In this document: positions 1 through 9,557 of the stretch, piece by piece
Layout: each line of letters starts with the position of its first letter
Numbering within the stretch: the stretch's first letter is position 1
Assembly (NCBI RefSeq): GCF_901764975.1
Contig: NZ_CABFKH010000004.1
Span: 119,246-183,245 of the forward strand
DNA: 64,000 bases
Direction of reading: 5' to 3'
Origin: Actinobacillus indolicus
Lineage (GTDB): Bacteria > Pseudomonadota > Gammaproteobacteria > Enterobacterales > Pasteurellaceae
Program-made: the position numbers and the translations under genes
The notes under the pieces: generated by a model
Told to the model about the DNA's origin: nothing
What the model saw: only the letters and a program-made list of their open reading frames with translations
The model's database searches: none

Positions 1-229
1 GCGCTGTACTACGGCTACTTACGCCATGATAACAACTCACAATAATCGGCTCATCAAAATCATATTCATCTAAAAATTTACCATAACTTTGATTGGTTAA
101 ATGAAATGCACCTTGAGGACGGCTATAACTAAAGCGCATCATATCCCGAATATCCACTAATACTGCGCCTTCATTTTGCATCATATCCCATGCTTGCTGC
201 GGCGTAATTTCTGTAAATGTCTCTTCCAT
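1..229 (-). CDS. glpE: GlpE thiosulfate sulfurtransferase (rhodanese), N-terminal part
   Basis: Single-domain rhodanese, truncated by the window edge; 76 residues are visible from the start codon. GlpE transfers the sulfane sulfur of thiosulfate to cyanide or thiols through an active-site cysteine. The visible part has the family's N-terminal order: [10 protein letters not shown], then VDIRD, then the active-site loop [11 protein letters not shown], whose Cys is about residue 66. The loop closely matches the E. coli GlpE loop. The ATG at 229 is preceded by AGGAAAA. The gene diverges from exbB with about 160 bases between them. The C-terminal part is not in the window. Confidence 0.9.
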   Translation of the reverse strand, partial: MEETFTEITPQQAWDMMQNEGAVLVDIRDMMRFSYSRPQGAFHLTNQSYGKFLDEYDFDEPIIVSCYHGVSSRSTA

Positions 230-310
230 TTTGGTTTTCCTATTGCTGAAAATTTAAAGAATATAGTCACTAAATTACCTAAAGTAAAGCTATCACTTAA
301 ATAAGTAGTG

Positions 311-352
311 TTGAAAAAACTGCTCTTTCTTATATAATAAGAACTATTATCA
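311..352 (+). promoter_or_regulatory. Promoter of exbB-exbD-tonB with Fur-box-like palindrome
   Basis: TTGAAA (311-316), a 16-base spacer and TATAAT (333-338) make a good sigma-70 promoter. The palindrome-like ATAATAAGAACTATTATCA at 334-352 overlaps the -10 and the expected start; its right half ATTATCA equals a half of the Fur 7-1-7 consensus. Iron repression is expected for this operon. The promoter is seen directly; Fur binding is inferred. Confidence 0.6.
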
Positions 353-391
353 AATGCGACGCATTTTAACATTCAAATATAAGGCAATTTT

Positions 392-844
392 ATGGAACAG
401 CTTTTCCAATTTTTACAAAGTTACATTGACTATATCATCCTCGGTTTACTCGGCTTAATGAGTATTATCCTGTTTGCAAAAATCATTGAACGCATCCTGT
501 TTTATCGTAAAGTGGATGTCAAGCAATATGAAACCATTCAAGAATTAGAAATTGATCTCACCTCTAACCTTACAACAATTTCAACGATTGGCTCAAATGC
601 CCCTTATATTGGATTATTAGGTACGGTTATTGGTATTTTATTAACCTTCTATGAATTAGGACATTCTGGTGGCGATATTGATGCCGCATCCATCATGGTA
701 CATCTTTCTTTAGCATTAAAAGCGACTGCTGTTGGTATTCTCGTTGCTATTCCAGCGATGATGTTCTATAACGGCTTTGGGCGTAAAGTCGAAGAAAATA
801 AATTGAAATGGCAAGCTCTGCAAGCTCGCAAAGAAAAAGCGTAA
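392..844 (+). CDS. exbB: ExbB, TonB-system proton channel subunit
   Basis: Inner-membrane MotA/TolQ/ExbB-family protein of 150 residues. With ExbD it uses the proton motive force to energise TonB for outer-membrane uptake of iron complexes. Three membrane segments are visible at about residues 12-32, 70-88 and 107-126. The second contains [14 protein letters not shown], the family signature. This is the short ExbB type typical of Pasteurellaceae, without the long N-terminal extension of E. coli ExbB. It is first in an exbB-exbD-tonB operon; the gap to exbD is 39 bases and holds an uptake-signal-like AAGCGGTC...TTTGCA. Confidence 0.95.
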   Translation: MEQLFQFLQSYIDYIILGLLGLMSIILFAKIIERILFYRKVDVKQYETIQELEIDLTSNLTTISTIGSNAPYIGLLGTVIGILLTFYELGHSGGDIDAASIMVHLSLALKATAVGILVAIPAMMFYNGFGRKVEENKLKWQALQARKEKA

Positions 845-883
845 GCGGTCACTTTAATCGAAAAATTTGCAGATGAGGTTGCG

Positions 884-1270
884 ATGAAAAAATTTGATGA
901 AATTAATATTATCCCTTTTATCGACATTATGTTGGTACTTTTAGCGATCGTATTAGTCACAGCGTCTTTTATCTCTCAAGGAAAGATTCAAGTGAACGTA
1001 CCTAAAGCATCAACAACACAGGCGATAAAAGCGGATGAATTAGCGAAATTGCTTACTATCACAGAAAACAATGAATTCTTCTACAATGACAAACCGATCA
1101 CCAAAGAAATGCTAAACACAGAGATAGCCACTTGGGATAAAAGCCAAAAAGTCACCTTAAAAGTCGATGCAGCTGTTGCTTTTGAAAAATTTGTTGAATT
1201 AACAGATATGCTCGCAGCAAATGAAATCAAAAATGTAGCGATTGTGACGAAAAAAGAGAATGCCAAATAG
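884..1270 (+). CDS. exbD: ExbD, TonB-system channel subunit
   Basis: Inner-membrane protein of 128 residues with one membrane segment at about residues 11-31 and a periplasmic C-terminal domain. The segment carries the essential aspartate of the family at residue 14, in [11 protein letters not shown], which lies in the proton path of the ExbB-ExbD channel. The stop is 8 bases from the tonB start, so the three genes are surely cotranscribed. Length and motif are normal for ExbD. Confidence 0.95.
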   Translation: MKKFDEINIIPFIDIMLVLLAIVLVTASFISQGKIQVNVPKASTTQAIKADELAKLLTITENNEFFYNDKPITKEMLNTEIATWDKSQKVTLKVDAAVAFEKFVELTDMLAANEIKNVAIVTKKENAK

Positions 1271-1278
1271 GTCGAATT

Positions 1279-2148
1279 ATGAAAAAACGTCACTCTCGTA
1301 TTGGATTAATCAGTTCTCTTGCGCTACATGGCTCCGTATTTGCAGGTATTCTCACTGCAATGAACATTGAAAAGCCACTACCACCTGTTGAGCAAGTAAA
1401 CAGTATTTCGATTGAAATGCTCACTGCGCGTTTAGAACAGGAGCAAGTCGCTGTCACGACTGAAGAAGTGGTAGAAAAGGTTGAACAAATAGAAGAGCCT
1501 AAAGAGCCTGAGCCAATTATTGAGCCAGAACCTATCCCTGAGCCTAAAATTGAGCCAAAGCCACAACCTAAGCCTGAGCCAAAACCAAAAGAAAAACCTA
1601 AAGAGAAGCCGAAAGAAACACCAAAAGAAAAACCAAAACCAATCCCTAAAGAGAAACCTAAACCAAAAGAGAAACCCGTAGAAAAGGCTAAACCAGAAAA
1701 AGCACCGATAAAAGCGCTAGAAAAAGGTAAAGAAGTCAAACAAGGTATTGTAGCAAAAGCTGTACCAAATGCGTTCCAAGGCACAAAAAATCAGGTAGGT
1801 CCAGCAAATGCACAAGCACAAAATACTGGATTTGCTTCGACAAATAGTGCATCTAGTGCAGGAGAAATCAATGCCTATAAAGCCCAATTACAACGGACTT
1901 TACAGCAAAGAGCGAATAATGCTTATCCGCAAAGAGAAAAAATGATGAGAAAAACAGGAACAGTTACCCTGTCTTTCCAATTATCTTCGTCAGGACAAGT
2001 CGTCAATGTACAAGTGATAAATTCTTCAGGAAACAGTAACTTAGATGCTGCCGCAATGAAAGCAGCTCAAAGTACGAAAATGAGCTCACCACCACCTGCG
2101 GGATTCCCAACATCGCTCACTGTGCCAGTTAAATTTTCTATTCAATAG
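1279..2148 (+). CDS. tonB: TonB energy transducer
   Basis: TonB spans the periplasm and passes energy from ExbB-ExbD to TonB-dependent receptors. The 289-residue protein has an N-terminal membrane anchor (about 10-28), a very long Pro/Lys/Glu region (about 68-148, with runs of EPKP and KEKPK) and a C-terminal TonB domain (about 194-289) with the YPQREKMMRKTGTVTLSF stretch and a final VPVKFSI strand. The Pro-rich spacer is long for a protein of this size and internally repetitive, so its length may vary between strains. Last gene of the exbB-exbD-tonB operon, ended by a strong hairpin. Confidence 0.95.
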   Translation: MKKRHSRIGLISSLALHGSVFAGILTAMNIEKPLPPVEQVNSISIEMLTARLEQEQVAVTTEEVVEKVEQIEEPKEPEPIIEPEPIPEPKIEPKPQPKPEPKPKEKPKEKPKETPKEKPKPIPKEKPKPKEKPVEKAKPEKAPIKALEKGKEVKQGIVAKAVPNAFQGTKNQVGPANAQAQNTGFASTNSASSAGEINAYKAQLQRTLQQRANNAYPQREKMMRKTGTVTLSFQLSSSGQVVNVQVINSSGNSNLDAAAMKAAQSTKMSSPPPAGFPTSLTVPVKFSIQ

Positions 2149-2159
2149 AAATTGTCTAA

Positions 2160-2193
2160 AAACAAAGGGACTGAATAACTCAGTCCCTTTGTT
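2160..2193. terminator. Bidirectional terminator between tonB and the DUF3108 gene
   Basis: A perfect stem of about 14 bp, AACAAAGGGACTGA / TCAGTCCCTTTGTT, with a 5-base loop and A/T-rich flanks on both sides. It lies between two convergent genes and can serve both. Confidence 0.85.
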
Positions 2194-2209
2194 ATATCAA
2201 TGCAATAAA

Positions 2210-2850
2210 CTACTTCACAAAATCATCAAAAGTCAGTTCGTAATTATCGCCATCTCGGCTATAAGAAATATAGCGTGGGAATTTCTCCCCTTCGAATTTT
2301 TTTACAGTAATATATTTATCGCCCGTTTTAAAACGATATGTTATCTCTTCGTAGCTCTGCCCTTTCACTTTTACCGTTTTTTTAGCTTGGTTTAACACCA
2401 CATTTTCTGTTGGATATAGTTTTTTACCATTGGTTGTTTGGAAGCTATTAGGCAATTTACCGTAATAACTGAGCTGAAATGCCACAGAAAAGAGATCAAA
2501 GGTTGGCATTGTCAGTGCTTCTTTTTTTAAAGGATCTTTTACCTTACCGTATTGAATCGTCTTTGAATCAATCTCTGCCATTGCATAAGCCTTACCATTA
2601 CGGGTATCTCGATAGCTCAACATATTAAATTGATTATTGCGCTCTTGCCCTTTTGCAGTAAAAACAATGTTATATAAAGGCACATTGATTTTAGAGACAA
2701 TCGAATAACTTTGCCCATTATTTTTAAAATGAACATAAGCCGGCATTAAATAATTTGAGCTATATTTGATGTTAAACTCTTCCGCCATGGCATTTGTAAA
2801 AAGACCGACAGAAGTGACCGCTAGTAATAACGCTTTTTTAAATAATTTCA

Positions 2851-2851
<1 letters not shown>
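2210..2851 (-). CDS. Periplasmic DUF3108-family protein
   Basis: 213 residues with a clear signal peptide (about 1-23, ending NAMA before EEFN). The mature part matches the DUF3108 family by its succession of short beta strands, the ...FDLFSVAFQLSYYG... centre and the YRFKTGDKYITVKKFEG...PRYISYSRDGDNYELTF ending. Function unknown; the family is periplasmic and probably a beta barrel. The ATG overlaps the cysB stop by one base (TAATG), so the two are translationally coupled, but no functional tie to sulfur metabolism can be read from the sequence. Confidence 0.75.
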
Positions 2852-4543
<1,692 letters not shown>

Positions 4544-4612
4544 TGCTTCCTCATTTTATATATAACTTTTTTTCGAAATTCTACTCTATGTTCTAATTTT
4601 TGGATATAAAAA

Positions 4613-4641
4613 AGCGAGGGCAATATGTCACTGCCCTCGCT
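4613..4641 (-). terminator. Terminator of gcvA
   Basis: Stem AGCGAGGGCA / TGCCCTCGCT with a 9-base loop; read on the minus strand it is followed by TTTTTTATA. It lies just downstream of the gcvA stop. Confidence 0.8.
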
Positions 4642-4654
4642 TATTTTTGATTAA

Positions 4655-5551
4655 TTAAGATTCTGAACGAATTTCAGCGGTAATCCATTCGACAAAATGT
4701 TGTACTTTTTCAACTTCAGCCATTTGTGGTGGATAGACAACATAAAAGGATTTTTCATCATTTAAACCCGTTGAAAATGGCTCAACTAAATTACCTTGGT
4801 CTAATTCATGTTGAGCGATGGTTTTATTTGCAATCGCAACACCTTGTTGATGCATCGCCGCTTGTAACGCCATAAAGGTATGGCTAAACATAGAACCGGT
4901 TTCTTCTACATCGATTTTATCCGTTAAGCCAAAATGTTCGATCGTTCGCTTCCACTTATTACGGCTGAATACGTGTAATAAGGTTTTGCCGACTAAATCT
5001 TCCGGTTTCTTCAATGGATTCTCTTCTAAAAATTTTGGAGAAGCTAGTAGCACTAATGGCGCTTCCGTTAAGCGAATAAACTCCACATTTTCCCATTTTC
5101 CTGAACCATAATAGATCGCTACATCAATCTCTTTACCAAGCTGTCCTTCATCTTGATCTACGCCTTTAATTCGCACTTCAACATCAGGGAACTTCTCATG
5201 GAAATCATTTAAACGCGGAACAAGCCAATGCATACCAAAGGTTTGCGGTACGCTAATCGTCAGAATTTGACGCTTATTTTTAGAGCGGATTTTATCTGTC
5301 GCCTTTGCAATTTGCTCTAAAAGCGGTCGGATTTCATCAAAATATTGCAAACCCAACTCTGTCAGTTCTAACAATCGGTTACGGCGATGGAATAACTGAA
5401 TGTCGAGAAAATCTTCTAAGAGTTTAATTTGATGACTCACTGCGGCTTGTGTGACAAACAGTTCTTCGGCCGCCTTTGTAAAATTCAAATGACGAGCGGC
5501 TGATTCGAACGCTTTGAGTGCATTAAGTGGGGGTAATTTTTTGTTATTCAT
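4655..5551 (-). CDS. gcvA: GcvA, LysR-type regulator of glycine cleavage and gcvB
   Basis: 298-residue LysR regulator. The N-terminus LPPLNALKAFESAARHLNFT and helix-turn-helix AAEELFVTQAAVSHQIKLLE are diagnostic of GcvA. In Enterobacteria GcvA senses glycine, controls the glycine-cleavage genes and activates the divergent small RNA gene gcvB. Here a GcvB-like RNA also lies divergently upstream, which confirms the call. Length matches the family (about 305 in E. coli). Confidence 0.92.
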   Translation of the reverse strand: MNNKKLPPLNALKAFESAARHLNFTKAAEELFVTQAAVSHQIKLLEDFLDIQLFHRRNRLLELTELGLQYFDEIRPLLEQIAKATDKIRSKNKRQILTISVPQTFGMHWLVPRLNDFHEKFPDVEVRIKGVDQDEGQLGKEIDVAIYYGSGKWENVEFIRLTEAPLVLLASPKFLEENPLKKPEDLVGKTLLHVFSRNKWKRTIEHFGLTDKIDVEETGSMFSHTFMALQAAMHQQGVAIANKTIAQHELDQGNLVEPFSTGLNDEKSFYVVYPPQMAEVEKVQHFVEWITAEIRSES

Positions 5552-5622
5552 AAATGTTTATTACGTTAATTGGCTTTCGATATCCATTATTTTTTTTGAT
5601 AAATAAAATTAAAAAATCTCGT

Positions 5623-5651
5623 TTGTCTAACTGGTCGAACATCTTTAGAAT
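5623..5651 (+). promoter_or_regulatory. Promoter of gcvB
   Basis: TTGTCT (5623-5628), a 17-base spacer and TAGAAT (5646-5651). The predicted start near 5661 begins ACUU, like E. coli GcvB, and lies about 170 bases before a strong terminator. Confidence 0.6.
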
Positions 5652-5660
5652 TCATTCCGT

Positions 5661-5833
5661 ACTTAGATGGATAGTGATAGCTGTCTTTAGCTATTTTTGA
5701 ATTTTAAGTATGATGTTGTGTTTGCATATTGGTCTAGGTAACTAGACTAGAGTAATGAAAGTTACTCATTTCACTTCCTGTATATTTTGAACCCTTTTTG
5801 GTTTAGCTACCGCCCTCTTTGGGCGGTTTTTTT
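5661..5833 (+). ncRNA. gcvB: GcvB small regulatory RNA
   Basis: Hfq-dependent trans-acting RNA that represses many amino-acid and peptide transporter mRNAs. It is recognised from conserved pieces in the right order: the G/U-rich R1 seed TGATGTTGTGTTTGCA (about 5710-5725), then TTGGTCT, a hairpin, then TTTCACTTCCTGTATATTT (about 5769-5787), nearly identical to the 3' half of E. coli GcvB. It ends in a rho-independent terminator, ACCGCCC/GGGCGGT plus T-run (5809-5833). Its position divergent from gcvA is the same as in E. coli. The 5' end is inferred from the promoter; an internal hairpin ATAGCT/AGCTAT lies near 5680-5695. Confidence 0.92.
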
Positions 5834-5992
5834 ATGTCTAAAACCTTCCATATTCTACCAGAATCTACAAATACTGCTACAAAAAGCGAATTTTTATTCA
5901 GATTTTCTTATTTTTTTGATTCTAACTTGTTCATTTTGTTCTAGAATAGCGTAAATTTATTTTTCTAAACTTATGAAAAAGGACACAACAGC

Positions 5993-7015
5993 ATGACAAC
6001 AAAAAATATTGATTGGCAAAACCTTGGCTTCTCTTATATCAAAACCGATTTCCGCTTTATTGCCCGTTGGAAAGACGGTCAATGGAATGAAGGTGAATTA
6101 ACGACTGACAACACACTTCATATCCATGAAGGTTCAACAGCCTTACATTACGGTCAACAATGCTTTGAAGGTTTAAAAGCATACCGTTGCAAAGACGGAT
6201 CAATTAACTTATTCCGCCCAGATCAAAATGCAAAACGTATGCAAGTAACGTGCAATCGCTTACTCATGCCACAAGTGCCCGTTGATATGTTTATTCGTGC
6301 TTGTAAAGAAGTGGTTAAAGCAAACCAAGAATGGCTTGCACCTTATGGTACAGGCGCAACACTTTATTTACGCCCATTTGTAATTGGTGTCGGTGAAAAT
6401 ATTGGTGTACGTGCAGCGCCAGAATATATTTTCTCTGTGTTCTGTGTACCTGTTGGCGCTTACTTCAAAGGTGGCTTAGCGCCTGCAAACTTCCTTGTGT
6501 CTGACTACGACCGTGCAGCACCAAATGGCACGGGTGGCGTAAAAGTGGGTGGCAACTATGCTGCAAGTTTATTACCTCATGAATTAGCCGTTGAGCGTAA
6601 ATTTGCGGATGCAATCTACCTTGATCCGAAAACGCATACCAAAATTGAAGAAGTGGGTGCGGCAAACTTCTTTGGTATTACCAAAGACAATAAATTTATC
6701 ACGCCTGCATCAGCGTCTATTTTACCGAGTATCACCAAATACTCGTTACTCCACTTAGCAAAAGAACGTTTAGGAATGGAAGCCATTGAAGGCGATGTTT
6801 ATATTGATCAGCTTGATCAATTCGCTGAAGCTGGTGCTTGTGGTACAGCAGCTGTGATTACCCCAATCGGTGGAATTCAAAATGGCGACAATTTCCATGT
6901 ATTCTATTCAGAAAAAGAAGTTGGCCCTGTAACCAAACGCCTATATGCAGAATTAACGGGGATTCAATTTGGTGATGTAGAAGCCCCTGAAGGCTGGATT
7001 GTTAAAGTCGAATAA
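5993..7015 (+). CDS. ilvE: Branched-chain amino acid aminotransferase
   Basis: PLP-dependent fold-type IV aminotransferase that makes or degrades Leu, Ile and Val using glutamate/2-oxoglutarate. It is the longer BCAT type (340 residues), as in H. influenzae, rather than the 309-residue E. coli type. Visible signatures: [14 protein letters not shown] near residue 52, [11 protein letters not shown], the PLP lysine in [10 protein letters not shown] (about 184), and [14 protein letters not shown] near the C-terminus. The 440-base gap upstream holds gcvB; gcvB targets many amino-acid genes, but no direct link to ilvE is shown here. Confidence 0.93.
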   Translation: MTTKNIDWQNLGFSYIKTDFRFIARWKDGQWNEGELTTDNTLHIHEGSTALHYGQQCFEGLKAYRCKDGSINLFRPDQNAKRMQVTCNRLLMPQVPVDMFIRACKEVVKANQEWLAPYGTGATLYLRPFVIGVGENIGVRAAPEYIFSVFCVPVGAYFKGGLAPANFLVSDYDRAAPNGTGGVKVGGNYAASLLPHELAVERKFADAIYLDPKTHTKIEEVGAANFFGITKDNKFITPASASILPSITKYSLLHLAKERLGMEAIEGDVYIDQLDQFAEAGACGTAAVITPIGGIQNGDNFHVFYSEKEVGPVTKRLYAELTGIQFGDVEAPEGWIVKVE

Positions 7016-7022
7016 CCATCAT

Positions 7023-7080
7023 ACAAGCGGTGACTTTTCACATAAATTTTGCAAATTTTTATAGAAATCTGACCGCTTGT
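7023..7080. repeat. Inverted pair of DNA uptake signal sequences
   Basis: ACAAGCGGT (7023-7031) and its reverse complement ACCGCTTGT (7072-7080) face each other across a T-rich stretch containing TTTTGCAAATTTTT. Two oppositely oriented uptake sequences in an intergenic gap are a common Pasteurellaceae arrangement and can fold into a hairpin. Here they sit between ilvE and the RidA-like gene. Confidence 0.85.
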
Positions 7081-7095
7081 TATAGGAGAACAACG

Positions 7096-7440
7096 ATGAT
7101 TCAACGTTTTCAAGTCGGTAAACGCCTATCTGAAATGGCAGTTTATAACGGGATAGCCTATCTTGCAGGTCAAGTACCGGAAGATGATACCCTAGATATG
7201 TACGGTCAAACTAAGCAAGTGTTAGCTGAAATTGACAAATGGTTAGCAGAAGCAGGGACAGACAAAAGCCGTATTCTGATGGCACAAGTCTTTGTGGCAA
7301 ACATGATTGAGTTTGATGAAATGAATCGTGCGTGGGATGAATGGGTTTCTGAAGGTAATGCCCCACCAAGAGCCTCTATTGAAGCAAAATTAGCCAATCC
7401 AAATTGGAAAATTGAAATTGTGGTGACTGCTGCTATTTAA
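7096..7440 (+). CDS. RidA/YjgF-family protein
   Basis: 114-residue RidA-superfamily protein. RidA proteins hydrolyse reactive enamine/imine intermediates released by PLP enzymes; this sequence is closer to the YoaB/TcdD-like branch than to RidA itself. Visible features: GIAYLAGQVPEDD, QTKQVLAEIDKWLAEAGTDKSRILMAQVFV, and the near-terminal PPRASIEAKLANPNWKIEIVVTA. The start is ATG 7096, just after TAGGAGAA; a longer frame from 7030 would translate the uptake sequences. Its place behind ilvE, a PLP enzyme, fits the role. Confidence 0.85.
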   Translation: MIQRFQVGKRLSEMAVYNGIAYLAGQVPEDDTLDMYGQTKQVLAEIDKWLAEAGTDKSRILMAQVFVANMIEFDEMNRAWDEWVSEGNAPPRASIEAKLANPNWKIEIVVTAAI

Positions 7441-7446
7441 GTGTTA

Positions 7447-7470
7447 AGGCACAATCTCGGTTGTGCCTAT
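7447..7470 (+). terminator. Terminator after the RidA-like gene
   Basis: Stem AGGCACAA / TTGTGCCT with a 6-base loop, followed by a weak T/A-rich tail. Confidence 0.6.
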
Positions 7471-7516
7471 ATTATTCTCTTTAAAATCACTTGTATAACT
7501 TATCTAATCTTTATCG

Positions 7517-8095
7517 CTACCCCTTTAATCTAAATCTCCCACGACTATAACGTGTTTTCATCAAAGCAAGGATCTGCTCTTTTTCGCTCGACACCGCCTG
7601 GCTACTCTGCTTTGCCACCGTTAATGAATGTTGAATAGAATGCGCATGAGTAATGGCAATCGCCAATGCGTCTGCGGCATCCGCTTGGGGTTTAGCGGAA
7701 AGCTGCAAAATACGAGTCACCATATCTTGTACTTGTACTTTATCTGCCGAGCCGATCCCCACAACCGTTTGTTTTACTAAACGTGCAGCATATTCAAACA
7801 CAGGTAAATCATGATTAACCGCAGCAACAATCGCCGTTCCCCTAGCTTGCCCTAATTTCAATGCTGAATCTGCATTTTTTGCCATAAAGACTTGCTCAAT
7901 TGCAAACATATCGGGTTGAAACTGGGTGATAATTTCCGTGACTCCAGCGTAAATACGTTTTAGTCGGGTTGGAAGATCTTCAACAGAGGTGCGAATCGCT
8001 CCACTACCTAGGTATTCTAAATGTCGCCCCGTTTGACGAATAACACCATATCCCGTCACACGAGAGCCAGGGTCGATGCCTAAAATAATTGCCAT
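7517..8095 (-). CDS. ruvC: RuvC Holliday junction resolvase
   Basis: Endonuclease that cleaves Holliday junctions with RuvAB. Start taken at ATG 8095 ([11 protein letters not shown]), preceded by GGAGAAG; 192 residues. The four acidic catalytic positions are visible: D in GIDPGS, E in FAIEQVF, and the two D in [13 protein letters not shown]. The C-terminal tail is about 20 residues longer than E. coli RuvC (173). ruvA and ruvB do not follow: downstream is the convergent RidA-like gene. Confidence 0.95.
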   Translation of the reverse strand: MAIILGIDPGSRVTGYGVIRQTGRHLEYLGSGAIRTSVEDLPTRLKRIYAGVTEIITQFQPDMFAIEQVFMAKNADSALKLGQARGTAIVAAVNHDLPVFEYAARLVKQTVVGIGSADKVQVQDMVTRILQLSAKPQADAADALAIAITHAHSIQHSLTVAKQSSQAVSSEKEQILALMKTRYSRGRFRLKG

Positions 8096-8110
8096 TTCTT
8101 CTCCATAAAA

Positions 8111-8153
8111 CAAGCGGGCAGATTTGTAAAAAAATTTGCAAATCTGCCCGCTA
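8111..8153. terminator. Long hairpin between a lipoprotein gene and ruvC
   Basis: Perfect 14-bp stem AGCGGGCAGATTTG (8113-8126) / CAAATCTGCCCGCT (8139-8152) with an A/T-rich loop. One arm resembles a degenerate uptake sequence (CAAGCGGGCAG...AAATTTGCA). It can terminate the upstream minus-strand lipoprotein transcript. Confidence 0.6.
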
Positions 8154-8164
8154 GTATAATGTGA

Positions 8165-8692
8165 TTACTTATTAAGTCTAGCTGTTACTGATTTATTAAT
8201 ATCACATAATTTAGCTAAAATCACATCGACTTCACTGCCTTTTTCCGTCAATATTCCACCAACTTTCGTCGTGGCATTATCAAATGTGAAGCCATTTTCT
8301 ACACTCCAAACATATTTATCTGAAGAAAAAGAGATGAAATCTCGGTTTGCACTATCACGCATCAAGGTTGGTAACGTAGTTGCCTTTTTACCACTACCTA
8401 ATACCAAATTTACTGCTCTAACATCATCACCACTAAAAGCATAACTCGCTGTTACTTGTTGGTTATTTAGGCAACGATATACTACAGATTTTGTACGATC
8501 TGTCACTTTCTCAACAGATACCGCACTTTTTCCGCCACCAACTTCTGCTACTCGATTTGCTTGCTGCGTTGCAGTTTGTTGAGCTTGTTCGACTACAGAT
8601 TGCTCTTGAACCATAGAGGTATTTGAAGAACACGCTGCTAACACAGTAACTGCCGCAAGAGAAGGTAAGAACTTCATTAAATTTAATTTCAT
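8165..8692 (-). CDS. Hypothetical lipoprotein, possibly MliC-like
   Basis: 175 residues. Lipoprotein signal MKLNLMKFLPSLAAVTVLAAC with the lipobox LAAC, so Cys21 is the lipidated residue. The mature N-terminus is Gln/Ala/Thr-rich, followed by a domain with YRCLNNQQVTASYAF, then SSDKYVWSV and a late LAKLC. The two cysteines and the strand pattern recall MliC-type c-type lysozyme inhibitors, but I am not sure of that. It is a distant paralogue of the next lipoprotein (8886-9443): same signal style, YxC start, xVWSxxxGF and AKxC end. Confidence 0.7.
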   Translation of the reverse strand: MKLNLMKFLPSLAAVTVLAACSSNTSMVQEQSVVEQAQQTATQQANRVAEVGGGKSAVSVEKVTDRTKSVVYRCLNNQQVTASYAFSGDDVRAVNLVLGSGKKATTLPTLMRDSANRDFISFSSDKYVWSVENGFTFDNATTKVGGILTEKGSEVDVILAKLCDINKSVTARLNK

Positions 8693-8829
8693 TATTAGCT
8701 CCTTAGTTTGTTGTAGTAAAAGTGTGACCAGACATACTACCTACTGGTGCTATAATTAGGAGTAACATTTTTTATAAAAGTTCAATTAAAATTAATGAGA
8801 TACCATAACTGATAGAAATTTTCATAAAA

Positions 8830-8860
8830 AAAGTGGATTTGCTCTTCACAAATCCACTTT
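8830..8860 (-). terminator. Terminator of the lipoprotein gene at 8886-9443
   Basis: Perfect 12-bp stem AAAGTGGATTTG / CAAATCCACTTT; on the minus strand it is followed by a T-run. Confidence 0.85.
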
Positions 8861-8885
8861 ATTCAATCTCTATCGACTAATCATA

Positions 8886-9443
8886 TTATTTTGTTGATAC
8901 TGCACAGTTTTTCGCAAGAATTTGATTGTTCGCTGTAAACATTACAGGCACTGTTGTTTCTGCTGTTTTCGCATTAAAGCCTGTATCTAAGCTCCATACA
9001 TTTGTGCCTGAAACAAATTTCACACCGTCTTTATAGGTCGCATCTACTTTCAGATTTTTACCTACCACTTTTTTGTTAATAGTTACAGTTGCAGTTGATG
9101 GCTCACCATTGTTGAAAGTATAAACTGCTGAAACAGGTTGGTTTGTTTTACCGTTTACGCTACAAGTATAAGCAATCGTTTTTGAGCCTGTTACCATATC
9201 TTTTGCTGCTGTTGCACCATCAGACACCGCAGTTCCTACTGCTGATGCACCGTTAGCTACTGCTCCGCCAGCCGCTTTTGCACCGTCAACAACCGCTCCG
9301 CCAGCAGCTTTAGCACCATCTACAACAGCGCTACCCGCATTACCCACAGCATCTACAGTTGAAGATGCAACATCTGATACCGTTGAACAAGCTGCAAGTA
9401 CCGCAGCTGCTGCAAATGTTGGAAGTAATTTAACTAATTTCAT
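8886..9443 (-). CDS. Hypothetical lipoprotein with Ala/Gly repeats, possibly MliC-like
   Basis: 185 residues from ATG 9443; lipobox LAAC in MKLVKLLPTFAAAAVLAAC. After the Cys comes a low-complexity Ala/Gly/Val stretch with VVDGAKAAGGA repeated (about residues 30-85), then a C-terminal domain beginning YTCSVNGKTNQPVSAVYTF and including SGTNVWSLDTGF and LAKNC. The domain is shared with the lipoprotein downstream. The frame is open to 9509 upstream, but the lipoprotein signal and a purine-rich AGGAAAA near the ATG favour 9443. Function unknown; it lies between yebC and ruvC, which are neighbours in many relatives. Confidence 0.72.
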   Translation of the reverse strand: MKLVKLLPTFAAAAVLAACSTVSDVASSTVDAVGNAGSAVVDGAKAAGGAVVDGAKAAGGAVANGASAVGTAVSDGATAAKDMVTGSKTIAYTCSVNGKTNQPVSAVYTFNNGEPSTATVTINKKVVGKNLKVDATYKDGVKFVSGTNVWSLDTGFNAKTAETTVPVMFTANNQILAKNCAVSTK

Positions 9444-9512
9444 TGTTTTTCCTTTTGTGTTGATTAAAAAAATCACTCCTTTAGAAAAGGAAAAAACAGA
9501 AAAGTTCAAAAA

Positions 9513-9543
9513 AATAATCTCAAGTAAAATACTTGAGATTATT
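9513..9543 (-). terminator. Terminator of yebC
   Basis: Perfect 14-bp stem AATAATCTCAAGTA / TACTTGAGATTATT, followed on the minus strand by TTTTTT. Confidence 0.85.
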
Positions 9544-9557
9544 TTTTATTCATTTAA

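Noticed and set aside
181..372. 63-codon minus-strand open frame before exbB
   Set aside because: It overlaps the real glpE start and the exbB promoter; no similarity or start signal.
1290..1784. 164-codon minus-strand open frame over tonB
   Set aside because: Product is only Gly/Phe/Ser repeats mirrored from the Pro/Lys-rich tonB region.
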